Assembly (NCBI GenBank): GCA_963737145.1
Contig: CAVTRO010000001.1
Span: 310,001 to 374,000, forward strand
Length of the DNA: 64,000 nt
DNA from: AP-15 sp963737145
GTDB lineage: Bacteria; Pseudomonadota; Alphaproteobacteria; ATCC43930; CGMCC-115725
Direction: 5' to 3'
The position numbers and the translations under genes were made by a program. Below, piece by piece: positions 55,268 to 64,000 of the stretch. A model generated the notes under the pieces. It saw nothing but the letters and a program-made list of their open reading frames with translations. It did not search any database and was not told where the DNA came from. Numbering within the stretch: the stretch's first letter is position 1; the number at the start of each line of letters is the position of its first letter.

Positions 55268-55399
55268 CTACTGAAACGCCTTGATGGCATTGACCAGGGT
55301 TTGGACGATGCCCCAGACCAGCGGAATGCCGACGAGGCCCCAGGCGAGGACGAGCTTGATCCCGTTGCTCGTCGCCGACGACTGCCGCGCGCTTTCCAT
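55268..55399 (-). CDS. MFS transporter small subunit (43 aa)
   Basis: MESARQSSATSNGIKLVLAW then GLVGIPLVWGIVQTLVNAIKAF. A single membrane helix after a short polar start. Proteins of this shape lie directly after oxalate/formate-type MFS genes in many proteobacteria and are annotated as their small subunit. The ATG overlaps the transporter's TGA by one base (TGATG). Role thought to be stabilising the transporter. Confidence 0.8.
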   Translation of the reverse strand: MESARQSSATSNGIKLVLAWGLVGIPLVWGIVQTLVNAIKAFQ

Positions 55400-56792
55400 C
55401 ACTCGCTCCCGAACACTGGCGCCGCTTCGACCTCGGCGTCTGCCTCGACGGCGCGCATATGAAACCGTTCGTGAACCGATTTCACAAAAAGATTGCAGAT
55501 AAACCCGATCATCAACAAGCCCGCCATGACATACATCGTGACGTTATAGGCCTGCGCCGGCGCGACGCCGTGGGTTATGTTGTATTCGCGAATATAATTC
55601 ACCAACACCGGTCCAAAGATCCCGGCCATCGACCACGCGGTCAACAACAAACCGTGGATGGCGCCGACATAGCGCGTCCCGAACATATCGCGCAGATACG
55701 CCGGCACGGTCGCAAAGCCGCCGCCATACATGCTGAAGATCACCGCATAGCACAGCACGAAAAGCGCGACGCTGCGAATGGCGCCGGCGTAGGGCACCAA
55801 CGCATAGAGAGCGGTGCCGAGGGCGAAGAACACGAAATAGGTGTTCTTGCGACCGATGTAATCCGAGGTCGACGACCAGAAAAAGCGGCCAATCATGTTG
55901 AACAGGCTGAACAGGCCGACCAGCCCCGACGCGGCGACCGCGGTAATCTGCCCGCGAAACATCTCCTGGCTCATCGCCGAAGCCTGCCCCAAGACGCCGA
56001 TCCCGGCGGTTACATTGAGGCACAGGATCCACCAGATCAGCCAGAACTGCGGCGTCTTCAGCGCGTCGTAGACGAAGACGTTCTGGATTGTCACGAGCGG
56101 CTTTGGCTGCGCCGGCGGGGTGTAGTTGGCGGGCGCCCAACCCGGTGGCGGCACCCGCACGATCGCGGCGCCGACCATCATAAAGCAGAGGTAAATGAGC
56201 CCCATGGCGATGAAGGTGTCGGCAACCCCGAGGTGGCTCGGACTCGAAAATCGGCTCATCAGCCACACCGACAGCGGCGCCGCGATAAACGCGCCGCCGC
56301 CGAACCCCATGATCGCCATGCCGGTTGCCATGCCCGGCCGGTCGGGGAACCAGTGGATTAGAGTCGAGACCGGCGAGATGTAGGCGATGCCGAGCCCGGT
56401 CCCGCCGAGCACGCCATAGCCCAGATAGATGATCCACAACTGGTGCAGATAAACGCCGAGCGCCGAGACCAGAAAGCCACCGGCAAAACACAGCGCGGCG
56501 GTGAACATCGCGCGGCGCGGCCCGCTTTCCTCGACCCAGCGGCCCAACACCGCGGCAGAGCCGCCGAGGAACAATATCGCCAAGCTGAAAATCCAGCCGA
56601 CTCGGTCAGCTTCCAGTCGCCGGGCGCCGATTGCGTGATCCCGATCAGCTTCGTCATCGGCAAGTTGAATACGCTGAAGGCGTAGACCTGTCCGATGCAC
56701 AGATGCACGCACAACGCGGCCGGCGGGATCAGCCAGCGGCTGTAGCCTGGAGGGGCGATCGTGCGCTCGCGATGCAGGAGTGAACCCGCCAT
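55399..56792 (-). CDS. OFA-family (oxalate/formate antiporter type) MFS transporter (one frameshift)
   Basis: About 464 residues, 12 helices: RWLIPPAALCVHLCIGQVYAFSVF (first helix), GWIFSLAILFLGGSAAVLGRWVEESGPR (motif A region), GYGVLGGTGLGIAYISPVSTLIHWFPDRPGMATGMAIMGFGGGAFI, MSRF..., and FSLFNMIGRFFWSSTSDYIGRKN in the second half. These are OFA features; oxalate/formate is one option, other monocarboxylates another. An indel near 56605 cuts it after GDWKLTE. ATG 56792 has the RBS GGGAGGAAG. Transcribed with the small subunit. Confidence 0.87.
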
Positions 56793-56823
56793 ACTTCTTC
56801 CTCCCTTTTTTCGCCAGGTTTTC

Positions 56824-56871
56824 ACGCCGGGCGTCTCGTCTCGCTGAGGCAGTCCTACCTCAGCCCGGCGT
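56824..56871. promoter_or_regulatory. Stable hairpin in the leader of the OFA transporter
   Basis: Outer arms ACGCCGGGC (56824-56832) and GCCCGGCGT (56863-56871) pair perfectly, with an inner pair CTGAGG/CCTCAG (56844-56849/56858-56863). No U-run follows on either strand, so a transcript structure or protein site in the leader of the minus-strand transporter is more likely than a terminator. Confidence 0.5.
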
Positions 56872-56957
56872 GTACAAATCTGCCCAGGAGAATTTTACCC
56901 TGGTAGAACGCAACCTTTGATAGACCAAACCAGATTAAACCGACAGTGCTCGGGTGA

Positions 56958-58286
56958 TCAAGTTCTGCGCGGCCGAGATAACCGGCCGCAGGTGTCATTC
57001 TCGCGCGAGCGAAGAATTTCGGTGAACAGGTCATTCATCCCGGCCATGTAATGCCTGCTGTGAAAGCAGTCGTCGTAGATTGACGCCGCTTTATCGTTGG
57101 GACCGGGAGGGCGCGCGAGCGTCGTCATCATGGCCTCGGCGAATTGTCGAGGCGTGTCCCGAACAAACTCAGCACAACGTTCTTTTACGTGATCAGGAAG
57201 GCCTCTAAGTGAGTCCGGGGTAGCAATAACTGTCTTCCCCGCACAGAGAGCCTCAATGAATTTCAAGGAACACCCTGTTCCCACAAGCGACGGAGCCAGG
57301 ACTGTGGTTGAAACGGAATAGTAGATGGCGACGTCTGGAACGCTTCCTACAAAGTAATGTTTATACGTTTCGTACAACGGTTGATCCATGTGACGGATAA
57401 GTTCTTTTATACGTCCAACAAAGGCGATCCGCGGGGGCGGCCCATTCAGCACAGGGAAAACCTCGGCGAGCAGCCATTTCACCGCAATGAAATTTGCAAA
57501 ATTATTGTTTCCGACGTAAACGAAATCAAACTGGCTCCCACAGGAATCCCCTCTAATCTGGATCAATGTTTTCTCGTTTTGGGGGTTGAGGCATGGGACT
57601 ACCAAGCGATGACCGATAAGCGGCAATTCACGCTCAAGGAATTCTTTATCTTCATTGGAGCAATGAATTAAAACGTCTGCATTCCGATATAGTGAAAGTT
57701 CTGATGCAAGCAGTTGAGAATATCTGTCCCGTCGCTTGCTAAAAGGATTTTGGGCGCCTCTCTTTGCGTATGTTCTCGCTTGTACATCGTGCGTGTCGCA
57801 AATCAGGCGCGGTTTGCTGGCAGTTCGTCGAAATACCAGGTCTTGAATGCGAACGGCAAGGAGCATCTCGAATGCGTGGTTCACATGGATGACATCGACC
57901 TGATGGCTGTCGATAAACTCTGAAATCCCGGCTTGCCACCCGCCACGGGCCGCATATCTCGCATCGATGGAAAGAGAATCGTCACGCCCTGCTAAAACCC
58001 AGTCCAAATACGATTTGCTCAGGTATGGCCGCTTTGTATCCCGAGGCATATTGTGCACGACGCTCGATATGCCATCATAATGCATCTCGATTTTTATTTC
58101 ATTGATGTCTTCGTAATAGCCCGGAGATGGATGGATAGGTCCAAGAACAAGCAAAACTTCATGGCCAAATTCTTTGTATGCAGCAGCTTGTGCTGAAAAG
58201 ATATTTGAACTTCCTGTGTTTGGCCAAGGTGGAGCTACGATGATGGCTCCGGCTTTTCGCGGATGAAGTCTTAGAATAGACCTCAC
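56958..58286 (-). CDS. Family-4-type glycosyltransferase, AT-rich
   Basis: 442 residues. GAIIVAPPWPNTGSSNIFSAQAAAYKEFGHEVLLVLG (N-terminal Rossmann), VDVIHVNHAFEMLLAV, RLICDTHDVQARTYAKRGAQ, VYVGNNNFANFIAVKWLLAEVFP, and VLAPSLVGTGCSLKFIEALCAGKTVIATPDSLRGL, where G-x-x-x-K..E.......V.. matches the GT4 sugar-nucleotide site. Starts with GTG (VRSILRLHPRK) inside the end of the upstream GT2 gene, 128 bases of overlap. Local GC is much lower than around (about 38% at 57481-57540), a sign of transfer. Probably surface polysaccharide; product unknown. Confidence 0.8.
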   Translation of the reverse strand: MRSILRLHPRKAGAIIVAPPWPNTGSSNIFSAQAAAYKEFGHEVLLVLGPIHPSPGYYEDINEIKIEMHYDGISSVVHNMPRDTKRPYLSKSYLDWVLAGRDDSLSIDARYAARGGWQAGISEFIDSHQVDVIHVNHAFEMLLAVRIQDLVFRRTASKPRLICDTHDVQARTYAKRGAQNPFSKRRDRYSQLLASELSLYRNADVLIHCSNEDKEFLERELPLIGHRLVVPCLNPQNEKTLIQIRGDSCGSQFDFVYVGNNNFANFIAVKWLLAEVFPVLNGPPPRIAFVGRIKELIRHMDQPLYETYKHYFVGSVPDVAIYYSVSTTVLAPSLVGTGCSLKFIEALCAGKTVIATPDSLRGLPDHVKERCAEFVRDTPRQFAEAMMTTLARPPGPNDKAASIYDDCFHSRHYMAGMNDLFTEILRSRENDTCGRLSRPRRT

Positions 58287-59400
58287 GCAGTTCCCGGACG
58301 CTCAATGCAAGCGGGGATAGGGCGGAGCTGCCGATGCGATCAGCGGATCGCGAAAGGCGTCGGGGGAACACCCGGCCAATCTTGTCGACAAATTGGGTGC
58401 GCGCCAAACCCGCGCCGGCGCGAGACTGTTCCAGCTCCACACCGCCACAGAGGGCGACGGTTACCAGGCTATAAGCGAGGTCCATGTCTCGCTTGAGCGC
58501 CGCGGCACTTCGCAACGGGCCAAATAGCTCGGTTCCGTCGCTTCTGTTCGACAGTCGTCGCAACGCTATCGCACCGAGGGCGGGCGCAGAGTCCGGTTCG
58601 CTCAGCAGGTCCGAAACTGCCTGCCACGCGGCGCGGCTCCGAAACCAACTGTGCGTCAGCCGCTCCGGCGGGATCACATGCTCGACGACGGCGTTGGGTG
58701 CATAAATTGCCAGCTTTCCCATCGCCCTGACCCGCTCGCTCGCCTCGATCTCCTCGTTCGACAGGAGCGTCGAGCCCGCGCCGATGCGGCCGAGCCGCGC
58801 GGAGAAACCGCCTGCGGAAATTAGAGAGGCCCGGTCGAACGAAATGTTGCATCCGGCAAGCCATTCTCCTTCGGCCAACTCACGCAACTTGCCGCCCAGA
58901 TCGATGAGCGAGAGATAGCCGAGCAACGGTTTGCCCATCCATGCCGGCTTCTCGTTTGTCCAGCGCGGCACAATCGGGCCGCCCACGACCCCCGCCCGGC
59001 CCTCGAATGCCGCATGAGCGTGCAGCAGTTCCTTGGCCCAGGACGGGCAAGCGCGTGCGTCGTCGTCGATGAACGCGACGATGCGGCCGAGCGCCGCCGC
59101 CGTCCCTCTGTTGCGCGCGTTGGAAAGTCCCGGCTTTGGCTCGACAAGGTAGGTGAGATTGGATCGGCCGGCATAGCGTTCTGCGAATCGGGCGGCACCG
59201 GCTTGATCCGGCGAGTTGTCGACTACGATTATTTCGAGCGAGCCGGCTCGAGTGTCCTGTTGTGTCAGCGATTCGATCGCCTCCGGCAACAAGTCGTAGC
59301 GGTTATAGGTGCAGATGACCGCCGACAGAGCGGTCTCGCCGTGTTCAGCAGAGCGCAGCGCGGGCGAAGCTGAGAAACTATTCGCATCGGGGGTCGACAT
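58159..59400 (-). CDS. Family-2 glycosyltransferase
   Basis: 413 residues. TALSAVICTYNRYDLLPEAIESL, GSLEIIVVDNSPDQAGA, YLVEPKPGLSNARNRGTAAALGRIVAFIDDDARACPSWA (DxD motif as DDD) and WLAGCNISFDRASLISAGGF, SNEEIEASERVRAMGK make the GT2 fold with a C-terminal region that has no clear membrane helix. The last 40 residues (SAKSRSHHRSSTLAKHR..) overlap the start of the next gene in another frame and look like read-through, so the original 3' end may have been lost. GC-rich, unlike its downstream neighbour. Likely in polysaccharide or glycan synthesis. Confidence 0.82.
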   Translation of the reverse strand: MSTPDANSFSASPALRSAEHGETALSAVICTYNRYDLLPEAIESLTQQDTRAGSLEIIVVDNSPDQAGAARFAERYAGRSNLTYLVEPKPGLSNARNRGTAAALGRIVAFIDDDARACPSWAKELLHAHAAFEGRAGVVGGPIVPRWTNEKPAWMGKPLLGYLSLIDLGGKLRELAEGEWLAGCNISFDRASLISAGGFSARLGRIGAGSTLLSNEEIEASERVRAMGKLAIYAPNAVVEHVIPPERLTHSWFRSRAAWQAVSDLLSEPDSAPALGAIALRRLSNRSDGTELFGPLRSAAALKRDMDLAYSLVTVALCGGVELEQSRAGAGLARTQFVDKIGRVFPRRLSRSADRIGSSALSPLALSVRELREVYSKTSSAKSRSHHRSSTLAKHRKFKYLFSTSCCIQRIWP

Positions 59401-59422
59401 GGGCGCCGCTGGTTCGACGGTG

Positions 59423-60535
59423 CTATTCTCGAGCGACCCGCCGCCTCCGCTCCGGGAACAATGCGAGCAGCCCTTCGCGGCGAAGCGGGGCAGATGCCGC
59501 GCTCGGTGATGAGGGCGGTGACGAGGCGGGCCGGGGTTACGTCGAAGGCGTAATTCGCGGCGGGGCTGCCGGCCGGCGTCAGGCGGACGGCGACGCGCCG
59601 GCCCTCCTCGGTCCAGCCTTCGATGTGGGTGACCTCGCGCGCGTCGCGGCGCTCGATCGGGATCTCGGCGCCGCTCTCGATCTCCCAGTCGATCGTCGGC
59701 GAAGGCAGCGCGACGTAGAACGGGACGTCGTTGTCGCGCGCTGCCAGTGCCTTCAGGTAGGTGCCGATCTTGTTTGCGACATCGCCGCCCGCCGTCGTGC
59801 GGTCGGTGCCGACGATGCAGAGATCGACGAGGCCCTCGCGCATCAGGTGACCGCCGGCATTGTCGACGATGACCGTATGCGGGACGCCGTGCTCGCCGAG
59901 CTCCCAGGCGGTGAGGCTCGCGCCCTGGTTGCGCGGGCGGGTCTCGTCGACCCAGACATGGATCGGGATGCCGTCATCGTGGGCGCGGTAGACCGGGGCG
60001 AGCGCGGTGCCCCAGTCGACTGCGGCGAGCCAGCCGGCATTGCAATGGGTCAATACCTCGACCTGACCGGCGCGACCCTTGCGCCGCCAGGTATCGGCGA
60101 TCAGCGCGGCGCCGTGCTCCCCGATCGCGCGATTGATCGCGACATCAGCCTCGGCGATCTCGCCGGCCCGCGCCATCGCCGCGGCAAAGCGGCGGCTTTC
60201 CGGCACCTCGCGACAGCGCCCGCTGCATCTCGGCGAGGGCCCAGCGCAGATTGACCGCGGTCGGGCGGGTCGCGGCGAGCTTTGACGCTCGCCGCCTCGA
60301 GCCCGCGGTCCGACGGGTCCTCGGCCGCTGCGAGAGCCATGCCGTAGGCCGCGGCGGCGCCGATCAGCGGCGCGCCGCGAACCTGCATCGTCGCGATGGC
60401 CCGCGCCGCGTCGTCGAGCGTCTCGAGCCCGACGATGACGAGCTCGTGCGGCAATCGCGTCTGATCGATGATCTCGACCGTGCGCCCATCGGCAGCGAGC
60501 CAGATGGTCCGCATCGCCCGGCCGCGGACGTTCAC
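59423..60535 (-). CDS. mtnA: Methylthioribose-1-phosphate isomerase (three frameshifts)
   Basis: Isomerises MTR-1-P to MTRu-1-P in methionine salvage. WLAADGRTVEIIDQTRLPHELVIV, ATMQVRGAPLIGAAAAYGMALA, then (other frames) TRPTAVNLRWALAEMQRAL, EVLTHCNAGWLAAVDWGTALAP with the catalytic Cys, WVDETRPRNQGASLTAWEL, VDLCIVGTDRTTAGGDVANKIGTYLKALAA and IERRDAREVTHIEG. Shifts lie near 60282, 60216 and 59492; repaired, the end reads REGLLALFPERRRRVARE and stops at 59423. GTG start at 60535 overlaps the mtnP stop. Confidence 0.88.
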
Positions 60536-61420
60536 GGGGCGTCCTCCCTCCGCAGCACACGGCCCGCGACCGCGTCGAGACGGGCGAGCATTTCGGGATC
60601 GCGTCGCTCGGGCGCGGTGATCAGCGCGTGATCGAGCGCCTGCTGGCACCCCTGCCGGCACGGCCCGGAATGGATCGACAGCGCGGGCACCACACGCCTG
60701 ACGAGCGCCTTTGCGCGTTCCGCGTTGGCGTGCAGCACCCCGACGATCATGTCGACCGTGACGGCGTCGTGGCCGGGATGCCAGCAATCGTAGTCGGTGA
60801 CCATTGCGACCGTGGCGTAGCAGATCTCGGCCTCGCGCGCGAGCTTTGCCTCGGGCATGTTGGTCATGCCGATCACGTCGCAGTTCCACGACCGGTAGAG
60901 CTCGCTTTCGGCAAGGCTCGAAAATTGCGGTCCTTCCATGACCATGTAGGTGCCGCCGCGCTTCAGCGCCATGCCCGCTGCGGGCCCGGCTGCGGCCAGC
61001 GCGTCGCCAATTCGGCCGCAGACCGGGTGCGCCATCGAGACATGCGCGACGCAGCCCTTGCCGAAAAAGCTCTTGGCCCGCGCAAAGGTCCGGTCGATGA
61101 ACTGGTCGATCACGACAAACTCGCCGGGAACCAGATCCTCGCGCAGGCTGCCGACAGCCGACAGGGAGACGATGTCGGTGACCCCGCAGCGCTTCAGCGC
61201 ATCGATATTGGCGCGGAAATTGATCTCCGAAGGCGGCAGCACATGGCCGCGGCCGTGGCGCGGAACAAACACGACCGGCTGGCCGTCCAAGCGTTCCGAA
61301 GCAGAATTCGTCCGATGTCGCGCCGAACGGGCTTTCGACCCGCCGCCATTCGACATCCGCGAGTCCGTCGATCTGATAGAGCCCGCTGCCCCCGATAATG
61401 CCGATGACGGGCCCGGTCAT
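60532..61420 (-). CDS. mtnP: S-methyl-5'-thioadenosine phosphorylase (one frameshift)
   Basis: Cleaves methylthioadenosine to adenine and MTR-1-P, the step before MtnA. IGIIGGSGLYQIDGL starts it; after a shift near 61293, VVFVPRHGRGHVLPPSEINFRANIDALKRCG, SLSAVGSLREDLVPGEFVVIDQFIDRTFARAKSFF, TYMVMEGPQFSSLAESELYRSW, DVIGMTNMPEAKLAREAEICYATVAMVTDYDCWH. All match MTAP-type nucleoside phosphorylases. The C-terminal tail (CRQGCQQALDHALI) has two Cys as in thermostable members. Follows petC with 19 bases between. Confidence 0.9.
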
Positions 61421-61439
61421 CCCCCGGTCATCCGCGGGC

Positions 61440-62210
61440 CTAATGTGCGGCGGCCCAGATCTTGCGCTTGGCGGCGTAGAACATGCCCGCCATGATGATC
61501 AGGAACAGCATGACCTTGAACCCGGTGCGGTGCCGAACTTCGAGATTGGGCTCGGCCGCCCAGGTCAGAAAGGTCACGACGTCATGCGCCATCTGCGGCA
61601 CCGTGGCGGGGGTGCCGTCGGCAAAAGTCACGGCGTTGTCGCTGAGCGGCGGCGGCATCGCGATCTGGTGACCGGGGAAATATTCGTTGTAGTACATCCC
61701 CGACAATAGCTTGAACCCGGGCGGCGGCTCCTTGTAGCCGGTCAGGATGCCGTAGACGTAATCGGGCCCGCCGTCGCGCGCCTTGACGATCATCGACAGA
61801 TCCGGCGGCAATGCGCCGTTATTCGCCGCGCGCGCCGCCTGGTCGTTGGGGAACGGGCCGGGGATCGGGTCGGAGGGCCGGCCCGGGCGCTGGAACATCT
61901 GGCCCTCGTCGTTCGGCTGCTCGTTGGTCACCTGGTAGGTCGACGCGATCGCCTTCACCTCGTCTTCGGTGTAGCCGATATCGGTCAGGTCGCGGAAATA
62001 AAGATGCTTGACCGGGTGGCAGGCGGAGCAGACCTCCTTGTAGACCTGAAAGCCGCGCTGCTCCGCCGCCCGGTCATAGGTGCCGAAGATGCCGTCGAAC
62101 GACCATTGCTGGTGCGGCAGCGGAGGGGCCTCCTGGGCATTCGCGCCGAGCGGGGTCAGCGCAAAGGCCAGCAGCGCCAGCGCGGCAAGGGTGGGCTTCA
62201 GCCATCTCAG
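61440..62210 (-). CDS. petC: Cytochrome c1 of the bc1 complex
   Basis: About 256 residues. Signal peptide WLKPTLAALALLAFALTPLGANAQ; heme c motif VCSACH with KHLYFRDL; GYKEPPPGFKLLSGMYYNEYFPGHQIAMPPPLSD holding the axial Met; a C-terminal anchor TGFKVMLFLIIMAGMFYAAKRKIW. Transfers electrons from the Rieske protein to cytochrome c. No ATG: the reading begins at CTG (62210) where CTGA overlaps the petB stop, which would be an ATGA if one base differed. Third gene of petABC. Confidence 0.9.
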   Translation of the reverse strand: MRWLKPTLAALALLAFALTPLGANAQEAPPLPHQQWSFDGIFGTYDRAAEQRGFQVYKEVCSACHPVKHLYFRDLTDIGYTEDEVKAIASTYQVTNEQPNDEGQMFQRPGRPSDPIPGPFPNDQAARAANNGALPPDLSMIVKARDGGPDYVYGILTGYKEPPPGFKLLSGMYYNEYFPGHQIAMPPPLSDNAVTFADGTPATVPQMAHDVVTFLTWAAEPNLEVRHRTGFKVMLFLIIMAGMFYAAKRKIWAAAH

Positions 62211-63491
62211 GTCTTCGTCAGCGGCACTCCGGCGCCGCCAAGTCGAGCGCCTGCACCGCCTTGCAGCACCGCCGTGGCGATGCTGGCGGGCAGCGGTTTG
62301 GGTCGCTCGAGCCTGCCGATGACCGGGAACAGGATCAGGAAATGGACGAAGTAATAGAATGTCGCGATCTGCCCGACGGTCACCACCAGGCCTTCGGGCG
62401 GGTTGGCGCCGACCCAGCCGAGCGCGATCGACGTCGATGACCAGCAGCCAGGAAACCCATTTATAGACCGGGCGGAACCGCGCGCTGCGCACCGGCGAGG
62501 TGTCGAGCCACGGCACGAAGAACAGCAGGAAAATGGACCCGAACGCCATGATCACGCCGAGCAGCTTGTTCGGCACCGAGCGCAAGATCGCGTAATACGG
62601 CAACAGGTACCATTCCGGCACGATGTGGTTCGGCGTCTGCATCGGGTTCGCCGGGATGTAATTGTCCGAGATTACCCAGGAAATTCGGCGCATAGAAAAC
62701 GAAGAAGCTATAGATCAGCAGGAATACGGCCAGCCCGAACAGATCCTTGATCGTGAAATAGGGGTGGAACGGAAGCGTATCCTGCGGCCCCTTCATTTCG
62801 ATCCCCAACGGGTTGTTGGAGCCGAAGCGGTGCAGTGCGATCAGATGGAGCAACACCACGGCCAGGATCACAAACGGCAGCAGGTAATGCAGCGCGTAGA
62901 AGCGGTTCAGGGTCGGATTGCCGACGGTAAAGCCGCCCCACAGGAACGTGACGATGTTCTGCCCGATCAGCGGGATCGCCGAGAACAGGTTGGTGATGAC
63001 GGTGGCCGCCCAGTAGCTCATCTGGCCCCAGGGCAGCACATAGCCCATGAAGGCGGTCATGATGACAGTATCAGGATGATGACGCCGAGCATCCACAGCA
63101 GTTCGCGCGGCTGCTTGTAGGAGCCGTAGTACAGCCCGCGGAACATGTGGATGTAGATCAGCGCAAAAAACATCGACGCCCCGTTCATATGGGCGTAGCG
63201 CAGCATCCAGCCCTAATCGACGTCGCGCATGATGCGCTCGACCGAGTTGAACGCGTACGCGGCGTTCGGGGTATATTGCATCGCCAGAAAGATGCCGGTG
63301 ACGATCATGACCACCAGCATGATCCCGGCCAGCGAGCCGAAATTCCACCAATAGCTGAGGTTGCGCGGTGTCGGATACTCGTACAGCTCATGCTGCAGCA
63401 TCGCGACGAATGGCAGGCGATAATCGATCCAGCGGATGACGCGGCTCGTTGCGCTGAGGCGGGTCGGGGCGCTGAGGCGGGTCTGGGCCAT
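62207..63491 (-). CDS. petB: Cytochrome b of the bc1 complex (frameshifts and an in-frame TAG)
   Basis: Quinol-oxidising membrane subunit. RVIRWIDYRLPF..YPTPRNLSYWWNFGSLAGIMLV; HMNGASMFFALIYIHMFRGLYYGSYK (heme His); FMGYVLPWGQMSYWAATVITNLF; HYLLPFVILAVVLLHLIALH (second heme His); NPMQTPNHIVPEWYLLPYYAILR with the PEWY loop; NKLLGVIMAFGSIFLLFFVPWLD. A TAG at 63214-63216 stands where the family has Tyr (DV-Y-GWM), one base from TAC. Shifts near 63066, 62690 and 62435 break the rest. These are more likely sequence errors than decay, as petA and petC are otherwise whole. Confidence 0.88.
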
Positions 63492-63500
63492 GGCGCGTTC

Positions 63501-64000
63501 CTACCCGATCTTGATCGCTGTGTCGCGGGTGAATTCGTAAGGCGGCAGGAATAGGTTCAGCGGCGCCGGCCCTTGGCGAATTCGGCCCGAGGTATCGTAG
63601 ATCGAGCCGTGGCAAGGGCAAAACCAGCCGCCGTAGGGGCCGCGCGGATCGCCGGCCTTCTGGCCGAGCGGGATGCAGCCGAGATGCGTGCAAACGCCGA
63701 TGACGACGAGCCACTCCGGCTTTTTGACGCGCGCCGAATCCGGCTGCGGATCGCGCAGGTCGGAGAGGTTGACGTCCTGGGCGGCCTTGATCTCCTCCGC
63801 GGTGCGGTGGTCGATGAAGACCGGCTTGCCGCGCCAGGCGACAGTCAGACGCTGGCCGACCTGCACGGGCGCGAGATCGACTTCGGTGGTGGACAGAGCC
63901 AAGGTGTCGCGCGCCGGGTTCAGGCTGTCGATGAACGGCCAAATCGTCGCAGCAACGCCGACAGCGCCGACTGCCGTCGCGGTCAGAATCAGAAAATCGC
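63501..64000 (-). CDS. petA: Rieske iron-sulfur subunit of the bc1 complex (5' end beyond window)
   Basis: About 166 residues visible. DFLILTATAVGAVGVAATIWPFI is the anchor helix that follows a twin-arginine start outside the window. CTHLGCIPLG and CPCHGSIYD hold the 2Fe-2S ligands (Cys-His, Cys-His) and disulfide Cys; GPAPLNLFLPPYEF closes it. Moves electrons from quinol to cytochrome c1. petB starts 9 bases after its stop. Confidence 0.93.
   Translation of the reverse strand, partial: DFLILTATAVGAVGVAATIWPFIDSLNPARDTLALSTTEVDLAPVQVGQRLTVAWRGKPVFIDHRTAEEIKAAQDVNLSDLRDPQPDSARVKKPEWLVVIGVCTHLGCIPLGQKAGDPRGPYGGWFCPCHGSIYDTSGRIRQGPAPLNLFLPPYEFTRDTAIKIG

Overview
This is a GC-rich stretch of an alphaproteobacterial chromosome. 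The divK-pleD pair, an EipB-type (DUF1849) envelope protein, a NadQ-type regulator, linked metX-metW and the petABC-mtnP-mtnA order all point there; a Rhodospirillales-like lineage is my best guess, not a proof. The sequence carries an unusual number of single-base indels inside genes that should be intact (pyrB, pyrC, plsY, topA, folP, mtnA, mtnP, petB). Where they can be aligned by eye, several fall in short homopolymers. This looks like an unpolished long-read or draft metagenome sequence, so I annotate such genes as one CDS with the shift position. Apparent fusions and broken genes must be read with this in mind.

Layout. 1-14.6 kb: end of an isoprenylcysteine-methyltransferase-like protein, a DHA2 drug exporter, pyrB-pyrC-plsY-dprA-topA-rnr on the plus strand, an LLM-class oxidoreductase, a LysE remnant, a lipoprotein S41 peptidase and rpmG. 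14.6-20.3 kb: divK-pleD (minus), a ROK sugar kinase (plus) meeting eipB (minus) at a 17-bp tandem repeat, then aspS (minus). 20.5-26.3 kb: accessory and partly decayed DNA, with a PIN-like toxin remnant, a collapsing aromatic-acid efflux operon, gluconate kinase, a membrane protein pair, a Spy-like protein, an aldolase-like remnant and a trypsin-like peptidase. 26.3-35.1 kb: a minus-strand trehalose/alpha-glucan operon in transcription order maltokinase-treZ-malQ-treY, with apparent fusions and a pentapeptide-repeat tail on TreY.

35.2-42.5 kb: a small exported protein, a DUF2125 protein, the aromatic amino acid set (chorismate mutase protein, hisC, tyrA; minus), divergent metX-metW, and a methyltransferase. 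42.9-49.0 kb: YciI-like protein, BNR-repeat protein plus MoaD-like protein divergent from a MarR regulator with a palindromic operator, then an ABC solute-binding protein with a double CoA-transferase. 49.4-55.2 kb: NadQ-like regulator, a collagen-like/polyproline surface protein with three near-identical modules and a clear promoter, folP and folB (convergent), and a chromate-transporter pair. 55.3-59.4 kb: oxalate/formate-type MFS transporter with its small subunit, and two glycosyltransferases, one markedly AT-rich. 59.4-64.0 kb: methionine salvage (mtnP-mtnA) behind the cytochrome bc1 operon petABC, which runs off the end.

Small GC-rich palindromic elements recur in the intergenic gaps. 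In one place the element supplies both the stop codon of pyrB and the Shine-Dalgarno of pyrC. The most interesting signals are the repeat-built surface protein, the fused trehalose enzymes, the two tandem repeats that have rewritten gene ends or membrane helices, and a PleD with three extra residues inside its GGDEF signature. I saw no tRNA, rRNA or CRISPR array.
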